Below are positions 14,475-22,483 of a stretch of 29,676 nt of DNA, in pieces. Below the pieces are notes generated by a model. That model saw only the letters and a list, made by a program, of their open reading frames with translations, was not told where the DNA came from and did no database searches. The first letter of the stretch is position 1, and each line of letters begins with the position of its first letter. The stretch is from NCBI GenBank assembly GCA_041690235.1, contig JAWLHS010000009.1, positions 1 to 29,676 of the forward strand, read 5' to 3'. A program made the position numbers and the translations under genes. The DNA comes from SLSG01 sp041690235. GTDB lineage: Bacteria; Bacteroidota; Bacteroidia; Bacteroidales; UBA7960.

Positions 14475-16868
14475 CTACACCCCTGGCTGCTTTTTCCAGC
14501 GACTGCGAAAGGCCAGTAAAAGACCGGCCAACAAAACCAATATGGAAAACCACAACAAATTGATGAACGGAAAGATTACCGTTTTAATCACAATAAATTC
14601 CGGCCTGTCCTCATACACATCAACGACGATGGTAAACGGGGTTTCAGTCACGTTCCTGAACCTGAATCTCAGATCCAGGTCAGCCACCACATCATCCTCA
14701 TGAAGGATGAGGCCGTCTCTGACCAGAAAGGCCGGTTGTGCAATGAAGGATTCTCCGAAATGTGTCAGCACCTCCAGACTGGCCGTGACCCGGATATCCC
14801 GGGGGTCAACCGCCTGGTCCGGGGGCGTATCCGATTGGAGTCCGCCGAGAACCAAGCTGTTATTCCCCAGCCCGATGGTATCGTTAACCGCCAGGGTAAA
14901 CTGTCCGACCAGGGGGGGCTCTGTTGGGGTCACCGACTGATCCGTATCCGCAAAGGTGATATAAGTGAACACGTCGCGCAGGGGGAAAACCCGGGCATGT
15001 GGTTCATACACATTACCCATCCGCTCATTCAGGAGGATGGAGGGGAATGAACTAAAGGCCCTGTAGAACGCACCATGGCGATTCTTTTTCAGGAAGTCAA
15101 CCTGGTATTCAATCCGGTTTCCCTCGCGGGTGTTTCCCACATAGGTCACATGATATTCTCCCATGGGCAGGACCTCCCCCTGAATCAAAAGAAGGTTCTC
15201 GTCTTCAGAAAAGGTCTGGCCAAGAAAATAACCAGAGGTATTTTGGGAGATCGTGGTTTTCTGGGAGAAAGTAAGCAGTACGGCAAGCAAAAAGAGGGCC
15301 ATTCCGAGGTGGCTGACCACCGCACCGTAGCCGGCAAGCGCGGGCCTGACCCTGAGCAGCAGATCCAGTGAGGAAAACAAGGCAAACAGGGAAGCAAAAA
15401 GCATCAACACCTGCTCCCCGACCTCTATCCCGGCGGTCCGGGCCACCACAACGGAGAATACCAGTGCCAAAACAACCGACAGCCCCGTGCGGGCCAGGAA
15501 CCTCTTTCCCTGGTTTTTGCCCCAACCGATAAAATGGGTGGTCCCGATCAGCAGGGCAATCACCACGGCAAAGGGCAACTGCCAGGTGTTGTAATGGGAT
15601 ACCGGATCCATTGGAGGGGTAAGGGAAGTGCCGAGGAGACGGTTCACCACGGGGATGGATGTGGTGAAGAAAATCTGGAATGCGGACAACACCAACACCA
15701 GTGCTCCCACAAAAAGCCAGAACTCCCGGCTGAAGGGTTCCTCACTGTCTTTGCCAGGAAGCCTGCGGTAGTTCTTTACCAGCAAAAAGAGGCCCAGCAG
15801 GGACAGTCCCATGATATAGACCAGGATCTGCCTTCCCATTCCGTCATTTCCGAACGAATGAACCGAAGTATCCGACAAGACCCCGCTGCGCGTCAAATAG
15901 GTGGCGTAGACCACCAGGATGAAGGATAAAATGGAAAACAGGAAAGCGGGGAAATACATGCTCCGCTTTTTTTTCGCTACAAGCATCAGATGAAGGGATG
16001 CCACCAAAACCAACCAGGGTACAAGGGAGGCGTTCTCTATGGGATCCCATGCCCAGAATCCCCCGAAAGTAAGTGACTCATAAGCCCATACCCCTCCAAG
16101 CAAGATGCCTATTCCAAGAAAAAACACACCCAGGATCGTCCAGGGCAGGGCCGGACGGATCCAGTCATGGAACCTTCGCTTCCAGAGTCCGGCGAGTGCA
16201 AAGGAAAAAGGAATAAGTACGGAGGCGTAACCGATAAAGGTAAAGGGGGGATGCGACAGCATCCAGAAATTCCTAAGCAAGGGGTTCAAGCCATTCCCAT
16301 CGGTGATCAGTGATAAGTATTGCGGGTTTTGGAAAAACAGGTTGTCGAGATTTTCGGCCGATTCGCGCAACAGAAGGAAGGGGCTCATCCCGACGGAGAA
16401 TCCGCCGATTTGCACCCCAAGAACCATGGTCAGCATAAAGGTCTGGGAGAGCGCCACAATAGCCATCACGGGAGCTTCCCATTTTCCGGCATGCCGAAGC
16501 AGCACCAATCCAAACAATGCCTGGCACAAAATCCAGAAAAGAAAACTCCCCTCCTGTCCGGCCCAAAAAGCAGCCATCACATAACCCAGTCCGAGGTCGT
16601 TCTCCACATGCACCCAAACATACCGGTATTCGTAAAACCGGTTCAGCAGGATGTAGAATAAAAATAAGGAAGCCACCCCCACCATCAGTCCGTGCACCTG
16701 GAAAGTCCGACGACCCCAATGCCGCCACTTCAGGGCATCGGCCTCCTTGTCCCGCGAGCCCAGGTAAAACGACAGCGTGGAAAAAAGCGCGGCAAAGAAC
16801 GCCACAAACAGGGCAAACCGGCCGGCCTGGCCAGATAACAAATGCTCACCGATATAATGAAGATCCAT
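14475..16868 (-). CDS. ccmF: Cytochrome c assembly protein, CcmF type
   Basis: A 797-residue membrane protein. The FWAGQEGSFLFW segment (101-112) and heme-handling motif FGGFWAWDPIENASLVPWL (268-286) mark the CcmF/CcsA heme-lyase family, with conserved SHPPF at 205-209. The order of helices matches CcmF over about the first 530 residues. After that comes a periplasmic region of some 220 residues before a last helix near 765-785. CcmF is about 650 residues in E. coli, so the enlarged periplasmic part explains the extra length. The protein ligates heme to apocytochrome c. No other ccm genes are nearby in this window, so partners must be encoded elsewhere. Confidence 0.9.
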   Translation of the reverse strand: MDLHYIGEHLLSGQAGRFALFVAFFAALFSTLSFYLGSRDKEADALKWRHWGRRTFQVHGLMVGVASLFLFYILLNRFYEYRYVWVHVENDLGLGYVMAAFWAGQEGSFLFWILCQALFGLVLLRHAGKWEAPVMAIVALSQTFMLTMVLGVQIGGFSVGMSPFLLLRESAENLDNLFFQNPQYLSLITDGNGLNPLLRNFWMLSHPPFTFIGYASVLIPFSFALAGLWKRRFHDWIRPALPWTILGVFFLGIGILLGGVWAYESLTFGGFWAWDPIENASLVPWLVLVASLHLMLVAKKKRSMYFPAFLFSILSFILVVYATYLTRSGVLSDTSVHSFGNDGMGRQILVYIMGLSLLGLFLLVKNYRRLPGKDSEEPFSREFWLFVGALVLVLSAFQIFFTTSIPVVNRLLGTSLTPPMDPVSHYNTWQLPFAVVIALLIGTTHFIGWGKNQGKRFLARTGLSVVLALVFSVVVARTAGIEVGEQVLMLFASLFALFSSLDLLLRVRPALAGYGAVVSHLGMALFLLAVLLTFSQKTTISQNTSGYFLGQTFSEDENLLLIQGEVLPMGEYHVTYVGNTREGNRIEYQVDFLKKNRHGAFYRAFSSFPSILLNERMGNVYEPHARVFPLRDVFTYITFADTDQSVTPTEPPLVGQFTLAVNDTIGLGNNSLVLGGLQSDTPPDQAVDPRDIRVTASLEVLTHFGESFIAQPAFLVRDGLILHEDDVVADLDLRFRFRNVTETPFTIVVDVYEDRPEFIVIKTVIFPFINLLWFSILVLLAGLLLAFRSRWKKQPGV

Positions 16869-16980
16869 ACATATTCAAAATAGATGATTCCTGAGGGATT
16901 GTGGATTGACCCCCGCGAAATTAGAAAAATATTTCCAATCTCCCGCAGGGAACAGCCCCAGGAGAGCCATCGCGGCGCCT

Positions 16981-17445
16981 CTATGCGGGTTGGCCATTGA
17001 TTTCAGGAAAATCAGGGAAGGAAGATAAAAATGTCCAGCGATGCTTCCCGGGCTCCATCCGGCAGCAGTAGTGGACCAGGCCGTTGGTTACGGCCAGGTA
17101 ATCAACCCGGAAAGAAAAGTTGTACCTGGCAATCTGGTCGAATACGTCCCGGGTGATTTTGATCCCCGGTGCCTTGCATTCAATGATCATCAGGGGTTTT
17201 CCGGATGTCCCGTAAACAATTGCATCGGCACGTTTTTTCAAGCGGAGATACTTCAATGCAGCCTCCACGGCAATCAAACCCGCCGGATAATCCTTGAACC
17301 CCGTCAGCCAGTGCAGAAAGTGCTGCCGGACCCATTCCTCCGGGGTAAGCAGCACCAGACGCTTTCTGAAGGAATCAAGGATGTATCGTTTCCCGTCTGT
17401 CTCAGACAGCTTGTACTCAAATGGGGGAAGGTTTAATTCCTGCAT
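16981..17445 (-). CDS. Stand-alone HsdR N-terminal domain protein (PD-(D/E)XK fold)
   Basis: A 154-residue protein consisting only of the domain found at the N-terminus of type I restriction enzyme R subunits. The nuclease-fold residues are visible as D74 in RADAIVYG and E89-x-K91 in MIIECKAPG, with E61 in VEAALKY and a Q/ARY segment (IARYNFSF) after it. No helicase, methyltransferase or specificity subunit is nearby, so it is not a classical restriction system. Copies of this size beside holA are common in Bacteroidota, suggesting a housekeeping DNA role, which is inference. The 112-base gap to ccmF holds no evident gene. Confidence 0.85.
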   Translation of the reverse strand: MQELNLPPFEYKLSETDGKRYILDSFRKRLVLLTPEEWVRQHFLHWLTGFKDYPAGLIAVEAALKYLRLKKRADAIVYGTSGKPLMIIECKAPGIKITRDVFDQIARYNFSFRVDYLAVTNGLVHYCCRMEPGKHRWTFLSSFPDFPEINGQPA

Positions 17446-17565
17446 GGGGTGCCATCCATTTTTCAGTCATTCGGCCATACAAACAATGATGCAATGGCAT
17501 CGGAAGCCGGGCTTGCCGCAACCAAATTAACAAAAGAAATTGGATGGTGATAAGCGGTGAATCAT

Positions 17566-17573
17566 TATTTTTG
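17566..17573 (+). promoter_or_regulatory. Candidate -7 promoter box for the AMP nucleosidase gene
   Basis: TATTTTTG is an exact TAnnTTTG match 31 bases before the ATG at 17605. A TTG lies at 17540-17542, 23 bases upstream, near the usual -33 distance. The box lies inside the longer open frame starting at 17557, supporting the shorter start. Confidence 0.42.
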
Positions 17574-17604
17574 TCAAAACCCTTGCCCAGTAATTCCACC
17601 TTGC

Positions 17605-18387
17605 ATGAAAACCCGACAGGATATCATAGAAAATTGGTTGCCCAGGTACACAGGAACCGCCGGTGGCGAAATCGGCCAGTACATCCTGTTGACAAATTTC
17701 AACCAATACGTTCAATTGTTTTCCGAATGGTTTGATGCCCCAATCAAAGGGAGTGACCGCATCATGCCCAGCGCCACCAAAGAGAACATCACCATCATCA
17801 ATTTCGGCATGGGCAGTCCGAATGCAGCCACCATCATGGACCTTCTCAGTTCGGTCAAGCCCAAAGCCGTGCTGTTTCTCGGAAAGTGCGGGGGACTGAA
17901 AAAGATCAACAAGGTGGGCGATTTAATCCTGCCCATTGCCGCCATCCGCGGAGAGGGAACATCCAACGATTTTTTTCCTCCCGAAGTTCCGGCCCTGCCT
18001 GCCTTCAACCTGCAAAAAGCCGTGTCGACAAACATACGCAACCACAACCTGGATTACTGGACGGGAACCATTTACACCACAAACCGACGGGTATGGGAAC
18101 ACGACGATGCCTTTAAGAACTATCTCAGGCGCATACGGGTGATGGGCATTGACATGGAAACCGCCACCATCTTTTCGGTCGGATTTTTTAACCGCATACC
18201 CACGGGCGCCCTGCTGCTGGTCTCAGATCAGCCCATGATCTCGACAGGGATCAAAACCCAGGAGAGCGACAAACTGGTGAGTGCACACTTTGTGGAGAAG
18301 CATCTTCAGATTGGCATCGATTCACTCCGGGAGCTCATCAACCAGGGACTCACCGTGAAACACCTGAAATTCGACTACGACGAATAA
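17605..18387 (+). CDS. amn: AMP nucleosidase
   Basis: From ATG 17605 the protein has 260 residues, the size of the short Bacteroidota AMP nucleosidases. It begins TRQDIIENWLPRYTGT and continues QYILLTNFNQYV, both characteristic of this group. The nucleoside phosphorylase-like fold shows FGMGSPNAATIMDLL, LFLGKCGGLKK (phosphate/ribose loop) and the MGIDMETAT motif with the ribose-contacting methionine and glutamate. The enzyme splits AMP to adenine and ribose 5-phosphate and helps control adenylate pools. It is the first gene of a plus-strand set with holA, EVE and cvpA; the gap to holA is 20 bases. Confidence 0.93.
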   Translation: MKTRQDIIENWLPRYTGTAGGEIGQYILLTNFNQYVQLFSEWFDAPIKGSDRIMPSATKENITIINFGMGSPNAATIMDLLSSVKPKAVLFLGKCGGLKKINKVGDLILPIAAIRGEGTSNDFFPPEVPALPAFNLQKAVSTNIRNHNLDYWTGTIYTTNRRVWEHDDAFKNYLRRIRVMGIDMETATIFSVGFFNRIPTGALLLVSDQPMISTGIKTQESDKLVSAHFVEKHLQIGIDSLRELINQGLTVKHLKFDYDE

Positions 18388-18407
18388 AACAAACCAGGGT
18401 CTGGCCT

Positions 18408-19418
18408 ATGGCAGCTGTTCAGTTTGAAGACATTCAGAAAGACATCCGGAACAAAATCCTTTACCCGGTTTATTTTTTAATGGGGGATGAGGGTTTTTAT
18501 ATTGACGGGATTTCCGACCACCTGGAGGAGCATGTGCTGACCGGGGAGGAAAAGGAGTTCAACCTGAGCATCCTCTACGGAAAAGAGACCGACATACAGA
18601 CCATCATCAGCACCGCCAAGCGTTTTCCGATGATGGCCAGCCACCATTTGGTCATTGTTAAAGAGGCCCAGAACATCAGGAACATCGAGGATCTGCTGGC
18701 CTACGTTCAAAAGCCCCTCCAATCGACCATCCTTGTGATCTGCTATAAATACAAAAGCCTCGACCGCCGGACAAAGTTCGTCAAGGAACTCGGGAAAACC
18801 GGGCTTGTATTCGAAGGCCGGAAGCTTTATGACAACCAGGTGCCCGACTGGATCAGCAAGCATGTTAAAGGGAAAGGCTACCGGATCGGGCCAAAGGCCG
18901 TGCAGATGCTCGCAGACCACCTGGGATCCGACCTGGGTAAAATCGTCAATGAACTCTCCAAGGTGTTCATCAACCTGAAGAAAGGGGATGAAATCACCAC
19001 TTCCCATATAGAAGCCAATATCGGCATCAGCAAGGACTTCAATGTCTTTGAGTTACAAAATGCCCTGGGAGAGGGGAATCGCCTCAAGGCCTTTCAGATT
19101 GTCAGGTACTTTGCCGACAATCCCAAGGCCAATCCCATGGTAAAGAGCCTGGGGATTCTTTACCAGTTTTTTTCCAAAGTACTGATCTATCACAGCCTGC
19201 GCGATAAAAGCCGGAACAATGTGGCCAGCGCTTTGTCTGTCAACCCCTTCTTTGTGCCCGATTACCAGACTGCCGCCAGGAATTACTCCCCGAAAAAGCT
19301 GATCCGGATTTTTTCAATCCTGCGGGAGTATGATCTGAAGTCCAAAGGGGTGGGCAATGTGTCCTTCGGGGAGGGTGAGCTAATGAAGGAAATGACATAT
19401 AAACTACTGCAACAATGA
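18408..19418 (+). CDS. holA: DNA polymerase III, delta subunit
   Basis: A 336-residue protein of the usual HolA length. The N-terminal motif VYFLMGDEGFYIDGISD replaces the Walker A of the AAA+ ancestor, as in delta subunits. VIVKEAQNIRNIEDLL, LVICYKYKSLDRRTKFVKEL, and the C-terminal helical domain starting near ISKDFNVFELQNALGEGN all fit. HolA opens the beta sliding clamp as part of the clamp loader during replication. Its TGA stop overlaps the EVE gene's ATG (ATGA), so the two are coupled. Confidence 0.95.
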   Translation: MAAVQFEDIQKDIRNKILYPVYFLMGDEGFYIDGISDHLEEHVLTGEEKEFNLSILYGKETDIQTIISTAKRFPMMASHHLVIVKEAQNIRNIEDLLAYVQKPLQSTILVICYKYKSLDRRTKFVKELGKTGLVFEGRKLYDNQVPDWISKHVKGKGYRIGPKAVQMLADHLGSDLGKIVNELSKVFINLKKGDEITTSHIEANIGISKDFNVFELQNALGEGNRLKAFQIVRYFADNPKANPMVKSLGILYQFFSKVLIYHSLRDKSRNNVASALSVNPFFVPDYQTAARNYSPKKLIRIFSILREYDLKSKGVGNVSFGEGELMKEMTYKLLQQ

Positions 19419-19822
19419 AGCATTGGCTGGTAAAAAGTGAACCGGCGGCCTACTCATGGGACCGCTTCATCAAAGAGGGGAAAACCACCTGGGATGGGGT
19501 CAGGAATTACCAGGCAAGGAACAACCTGGTCGCGATGAAGAAGGGTGATTTGGTCCTGTTCTACCACAGCGTTTCCGAAAAGCAGGTGATGGGGATTGCC
19601 CGTGTGGTGAGGGAACATTATCCGGACCCCACCGCGGATGACAAGCGATGGGTGGTTGTCGACCTGGTTCCCGGGGCCACCCTGCCCGAACCTGTGCCCC
19701 TGGCGGCCATAAAGAAGGACGACCGCCTGTCAGAAATCGCCCTTGTCAGACAGGCCAGATTGTCTGTCATGCCGCTAAAAAAGGAAGCCTTCGATGCCAT
19801 TGTTGAGCTGGGTTACCGGTAA
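19415..19822 (+). CDS. EVE domain-containing protein
   Basis: A 135-residue protein made of one EVE (PUA-like) domain. It starts KHWLVKSEPAAYSWD and continues WDGVRNYQARNNLVAMKKGDLVLFYHS, then GIARVVREHYPDPTADDKRWVVVDL, all signature parts of the family. EVE domains bind modified bases in DNA or RNA, and are known from both housekeeping RNA roles and modification-dependent restriction. As a single-domain protein overlapping holA by four bases, it is more likely housekeeping than a restriction component. Confidence 0.93.
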   Translation: MKHWLVKSEPAAYSWDRFIKEGKTTWDGVRNYQARNNLVAMKKGDLVLFYHSVSEKQVMGIARVVREHYPDPTADDKRWVVVDLVPGATLPEPVPLAAIKKDDRLSEIALVRQARLSVMPLKKEAFDAIVELGYR

Positions 19823-19862
19823 ACCAATCAGCATCCAACAAAAAAAAACAAAACGAAAAACG

Positions 19863-20339
19863 ATGAACGCATTAGACATCATCCTGGCATTGATCCTTTT
19901 GTGGGGTGGGATTGCCGGCTTCCGAAACGGGTTCTTCAAAGAAGTGGCCGCCCTGGTGGGACTGTTCCTGGGAATTTTTCTGGCCATCATCGCTGCAGAC
20001 GTGGCGGGGAGGATTTTGTCGGGGATGGTCAGCTGGAACCCTTTGCCGGTGCGCATACTTGCCTTTTTGGTGGTCTTCATCCTTGTGGCGGGGCTGCTAA
20101 GGGCCGTGGGGGCTGCGCTAACCCGGATTTTCAAAATCGTTTTGCTCAATTTCTTTAACCGCCTGGCAGGGTTTGTATTCGGATTGGCAAAGGTGGCGCT
20201 GCTGCTGAGTCTGGCGTTGCACCTATTGGGCATACTGGACGAACAATGGGCGTTTTTGCCGTCGGACTGGACCCACAACAGCCTGCTGTTTGCACGGCTT
20301 GAGGGACTGGTGCCGGCCTTGTTCGGCGGACTCCTTTAG
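19863..20339 (+). CDS. CvpA-family membrane protein
   Basis: From ATG 19863 the protein has 158 residues and four helices (about 4-22, 28-48, 62-85 and 98-122). The opening MNALDIILALILLWGGIAGFRNGFFKEV is cut short here to its key features: a leading D-I-I, then the G-x-x-x-G-F-x-x-G-F-x-x-E pattern typical of CvpA. The longer open frame from 19794 overlaps the EVE gene and adds a charged tail, so I rejected it. E. coli CvpA is needed for colicin V production and bile-salt resistance; the mechanism is unclear. Its stop interlocks with that of the convergent decarboxylase gene. Confidence 0.85.
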   Translation: MNALDIILALILLWGGIAGFRNGFFKEVAALVGLFLGIFLAIIAADVAGRILSGMVSWNPLPVRILAFLVVFILVAGLLRAVGAALTRIFKIVLLNFFNRLAGFVFGLAKVALLLSLALHLLGILDEQWAFLPSDWTHNSLLFARLEGLVPALFGGLL

Positions 20340-21736
20340 TTTGCGCACTCTTTGAGCAGGTCCCAGACCAGCTGCACATGCCTTCTTTCCGTGCTTCGCT
20401 GGCCCACCGAGAGCCTGATGGCGTAACGCCCCTTCAGACTGGTATGGGTTAGGAACACCTTTCCGGTTGCGTTCAGTTTTTCCAGGATTTCCTTGTTTTT
20501 TGCGGCGAGGGCTTCTTCCCCCATCCCGCCGGGATTGAAACGAAAACACACCAGGCTCAGGTTTACGGGGGCCATCAGTTCAAACTGCCCGTCCGCCCCG
20601 ATCCATCCGGCGAATGTCCGGGCCAGTTCTACGTGCTGCCTGACCATGGCCCGGATGCCCTCCACCCCATAACTCCGGATCACAAACCAGAGTTTCAGCG
20701 CGCGGAAGCGACGTCCGAGCTGTATGCCCCAGTCACGGTAGTTCTTCACCTGGCTGTCGGCAGCCGTCTTCAGGTATTCCGGGTGAATTTCAAAGGTGCG
20801 GATGAGCCGTCCGGCATCCTTCACAAAATAGGCGGAGCAGTCAAAGTTGGTAAGCATCCATTTGTGCGGGTTGAAGACAAAAGAGTCGGCATGCTCCACG
20901 CCCTTCATAAACCCGCGGTATTCGGGCACAATGGCGGCGGTGCCGGCAAAGGCCGCATCCACGTGCAGCCAGATGTTGAACTTCCGGCAAATCCGGGCCA
21001 ACTCCTCGATGGGGTCCATGGCCATGGATGAAGTGGTGCCCAGGGTGGCCACTACGCAGGCGGGAATCTTTCCCTGGAGAAGATCCTTCTCAATGGCCTG
21101 CTCAAGGGCGGAGGGAATCATGGCAAAATCATCCCCGGTCCCAATGGCCAGAAGGTTTTCCCTGCCGTACCCGGCAATCTTCACTCCCTTTTCAATGCTG
21201 GAATGGGTTTCTTCTGAAGCGTAAACACGCAGCTTTTGATGCAGGCCCTTGTCGTTGCTCTCATAAGCGGTGGCCACCTCCCTGGCTGAAAGCAAGGCAC
21301 AGAGTGTGGCCGTGGAGGCCGTATCCTGGATAACACCTTCCCAGGCCCCGGGCAGCCCCAGCATTTCCCCCAGCCACTGCATCACCCGCTCCTCAAGCTC
21401 GGCCGCAGCGGGAGAGGTCTGCCAGATCATACACTGCGCACCCAGTCCGGCGGTCAGCAACTCGGCCAGCACCGACACCGGACTATTGTTCGCCGGAAAG
21501 TAAGCAAACCAGCCGGGGTGTTGCCAATGCGTCATGCCGGGCATGATGATGCGCTCAAAATCGCTGAAAATCAATTCCAGCGGTTCACCGGCCTCCGGCG
21601 GCAAATCCGGAAGGCGCGAAATGATTTCACCCGGCCGGACGGCTGACCGGACCGGATGGTTTTCAATATGATCAAAGTAATCGGCCAGCCAGTCGATAAA
21701 CTGGTGGCCGTGGCGGCGAAAAGAATCGGAATCCAT
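20336..21736 (-). CDS. PLP-dependent aromatic L-amino acid decarboxylase (group II)
   Basis: A 466-residue protein of the size of animal aromatic amino acid decarboxylases. PLP lysine K292 lies in NPHKWML; D260 (HVDAAFAG) pairs with the PLP nitrogen; H178 in ETHSS should stack on the ring. MTHWQHPGWFAYFPANNS and QDTASTATLCALLSAR also match the tyrosine/tryptophan/DOPA decarboxylase branch and not the glutamate branch. It converts an aromatic amino acid to the amine and CO2 in the cytoplasm; which one cannot be told. It follows the 203-residue unknown gene by 21 bases on the same strand. Confidence 0.92.
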   Translation of the reverse strand: MDSDSFRRHGHQFIDWLADYFDHIENHPVRSAVRPGEIISRLPDLPPEAGEPLELIFSDFERIIMPGMTHWQHPGWFAYFPANNSPVSVLAELLTAGLGAQCMIWQTSPAAAELEERVMQWLGEMLGLPGAWEGVIQDTASTATLCALLSAREVATAYESNDKGLHQKLRVYASEETHSSIEKGVKIAGYGRENLLAIGTGDDFAMIPSALEQAIEKDLLQGKIPACVVATLGTTSSMAMDPIEELARICRKFNIWLHVDAAFAGTAAIVPEYRGFMKGVEHADSFVFNPHKWMLTNFDCSAYFVKDAGRLIRTFEIHPEYLKTAADSQVKNYRDWGIQLGRRFRALKLWFVIRSYGVEGIRAMVRQHVELARTFAGWIGADGQFELMAPVNLSLVCFRFNPGGMGEEALAAKNKEILEKLNATGKVFLTHTSLKGRYAIRLSVGQRSTERRHVQLVWDLLKECAN

Positions 21737-21757
21737 GGCAAAGCTTTTGCCGTAAAT

Positions 21758-22369
21758 TTAAACAATAAAGCCCCTCACGCCAAAAGGAACGGAAGAATTC
21801 CTTGAAATAACCAGCTCGCGGCCCCCTTTCCACCGGTACTCGATATCGGAGCGGACGTCCAGGCGGGACAGTTCTTCCAGCTCGGCCTGTGTCATCACTT
21901 CGTTGTTTTTGTAAAAGGTCACGCAGACCTCGCTGGCATAAAAGGTTTCGAGCACCACCAGTTTGTTGTTGACCAGTCGCCAGCGGCCCCTGCGGTCGAT
22001 CGAACGAAGGGCATTGATCCGGGGTTGCAGTGTCAGTTGATTCGTATTCAGGTAGGCGCCCCTTACATCCGCCACATCGAAATGAACGCTCAGATCGTGC
22101 CCGAAGCCACCCCGCAGGGAAAACAGCCCAAGGATGCTGAGTCCGCTGCGCATCTTCCGGTTGGAGGATAAACTGCCGTAGATCATATTGGCCTCGGTAA
22201 AAGAAAAAGTCCAGGTGGACTCGGGCTCTTCGGGAAGCACATCCCGGCAATGGCCAAAAAAGCGAAGCCTCTCGGCATCGAGGATTACCCCGGGAACATA
22301 CTGTTCGGTGCTGATGGGCAATAATTTCAGCCCGGAAATGTGTTTTCGGATAAATCTTTGAAAATCCAT
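21758..22369 (-). CDS. Unrecognised 203-residue protein; gasdermin-like fold possible
   Basis: No signal peptide or membrane helix and no certain family. Some features recall the gasdermin N-terminal pore domain: an N-terminal helix then PxxxxxYVPGVIL (about 18-30); a strand pair around GHDLSVHFDVADV (90-102); NKLVVLETFYASEVCVTF (135-152), like the LYVVTEV-x-x-S/T-x-x-V-x-V strand of gasdermins; and a C-terminus ending LVISRNSSVPFGVRGFIV, like the final strand before the short autoinhibitory tail. Against this, no N-terminal cysteine for palmitoylation is seen (C41 and C149 only), and no protease gene is adjacent. It sits between a class IV aminotransferase and an amino acid decarboxylase on the same strand. 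Treat the family link as a hypothesis. Confidence 0.6.
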   Translation of the reverse strand: MDFQRFIRKHISGLKLLPISTEQYVPGVILDAERLRFFGHCRDVLPEEPESTWTFSFTEANMIYGSLSSNRKMRSGLSILGLFSLRGGFGHDLSVHFDVADVRGAYLNTNQLTLQPRINALRSIDRRGRWRLVNNKLVVLETFYASEVCVTFYKNNEVMTQAELEELSRLDVRSDIEYRWKGGRELVISRNSSVPFGVRGFIV

Positions 22370-22399
22370 TTTTAAACTATTTAAACAGGTTTTTCAAAA

Positions 22400-22430
22400 C
22401 AAATATCCGAATCTTTCACCTATTTCAAAA
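22400..22430 (-). promoter_or_regulatory. Candidate promoter for the 203-residue unknown gene
   Basis: On the minus strand TTTTG (22430-22426) is followed after 18 bases by GATATTTG (22407-22400), seven of eight bases of the TAnnTTTG-like -7 box with nearly standard -33 spacing. The box is 30 bases before the ATG at 22369. This is the best-spaced promoter candidate in the window and suggests the unknown gene can be transcribed apart from the aminotransferase gene. Confidence 0.42.
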
Positions 22431-22483
22431 GAATGACCGGGAAAAATGCTGAAAAAAGCAGGCGGGAGATTGAAAAGCAAAGT

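Noticed and set aside
16981..17445. Part of a type I restriction-modification system
   Set aside because: No hsdM, hsdS or helicase part is nearby, and the protein is complete as a single domain.
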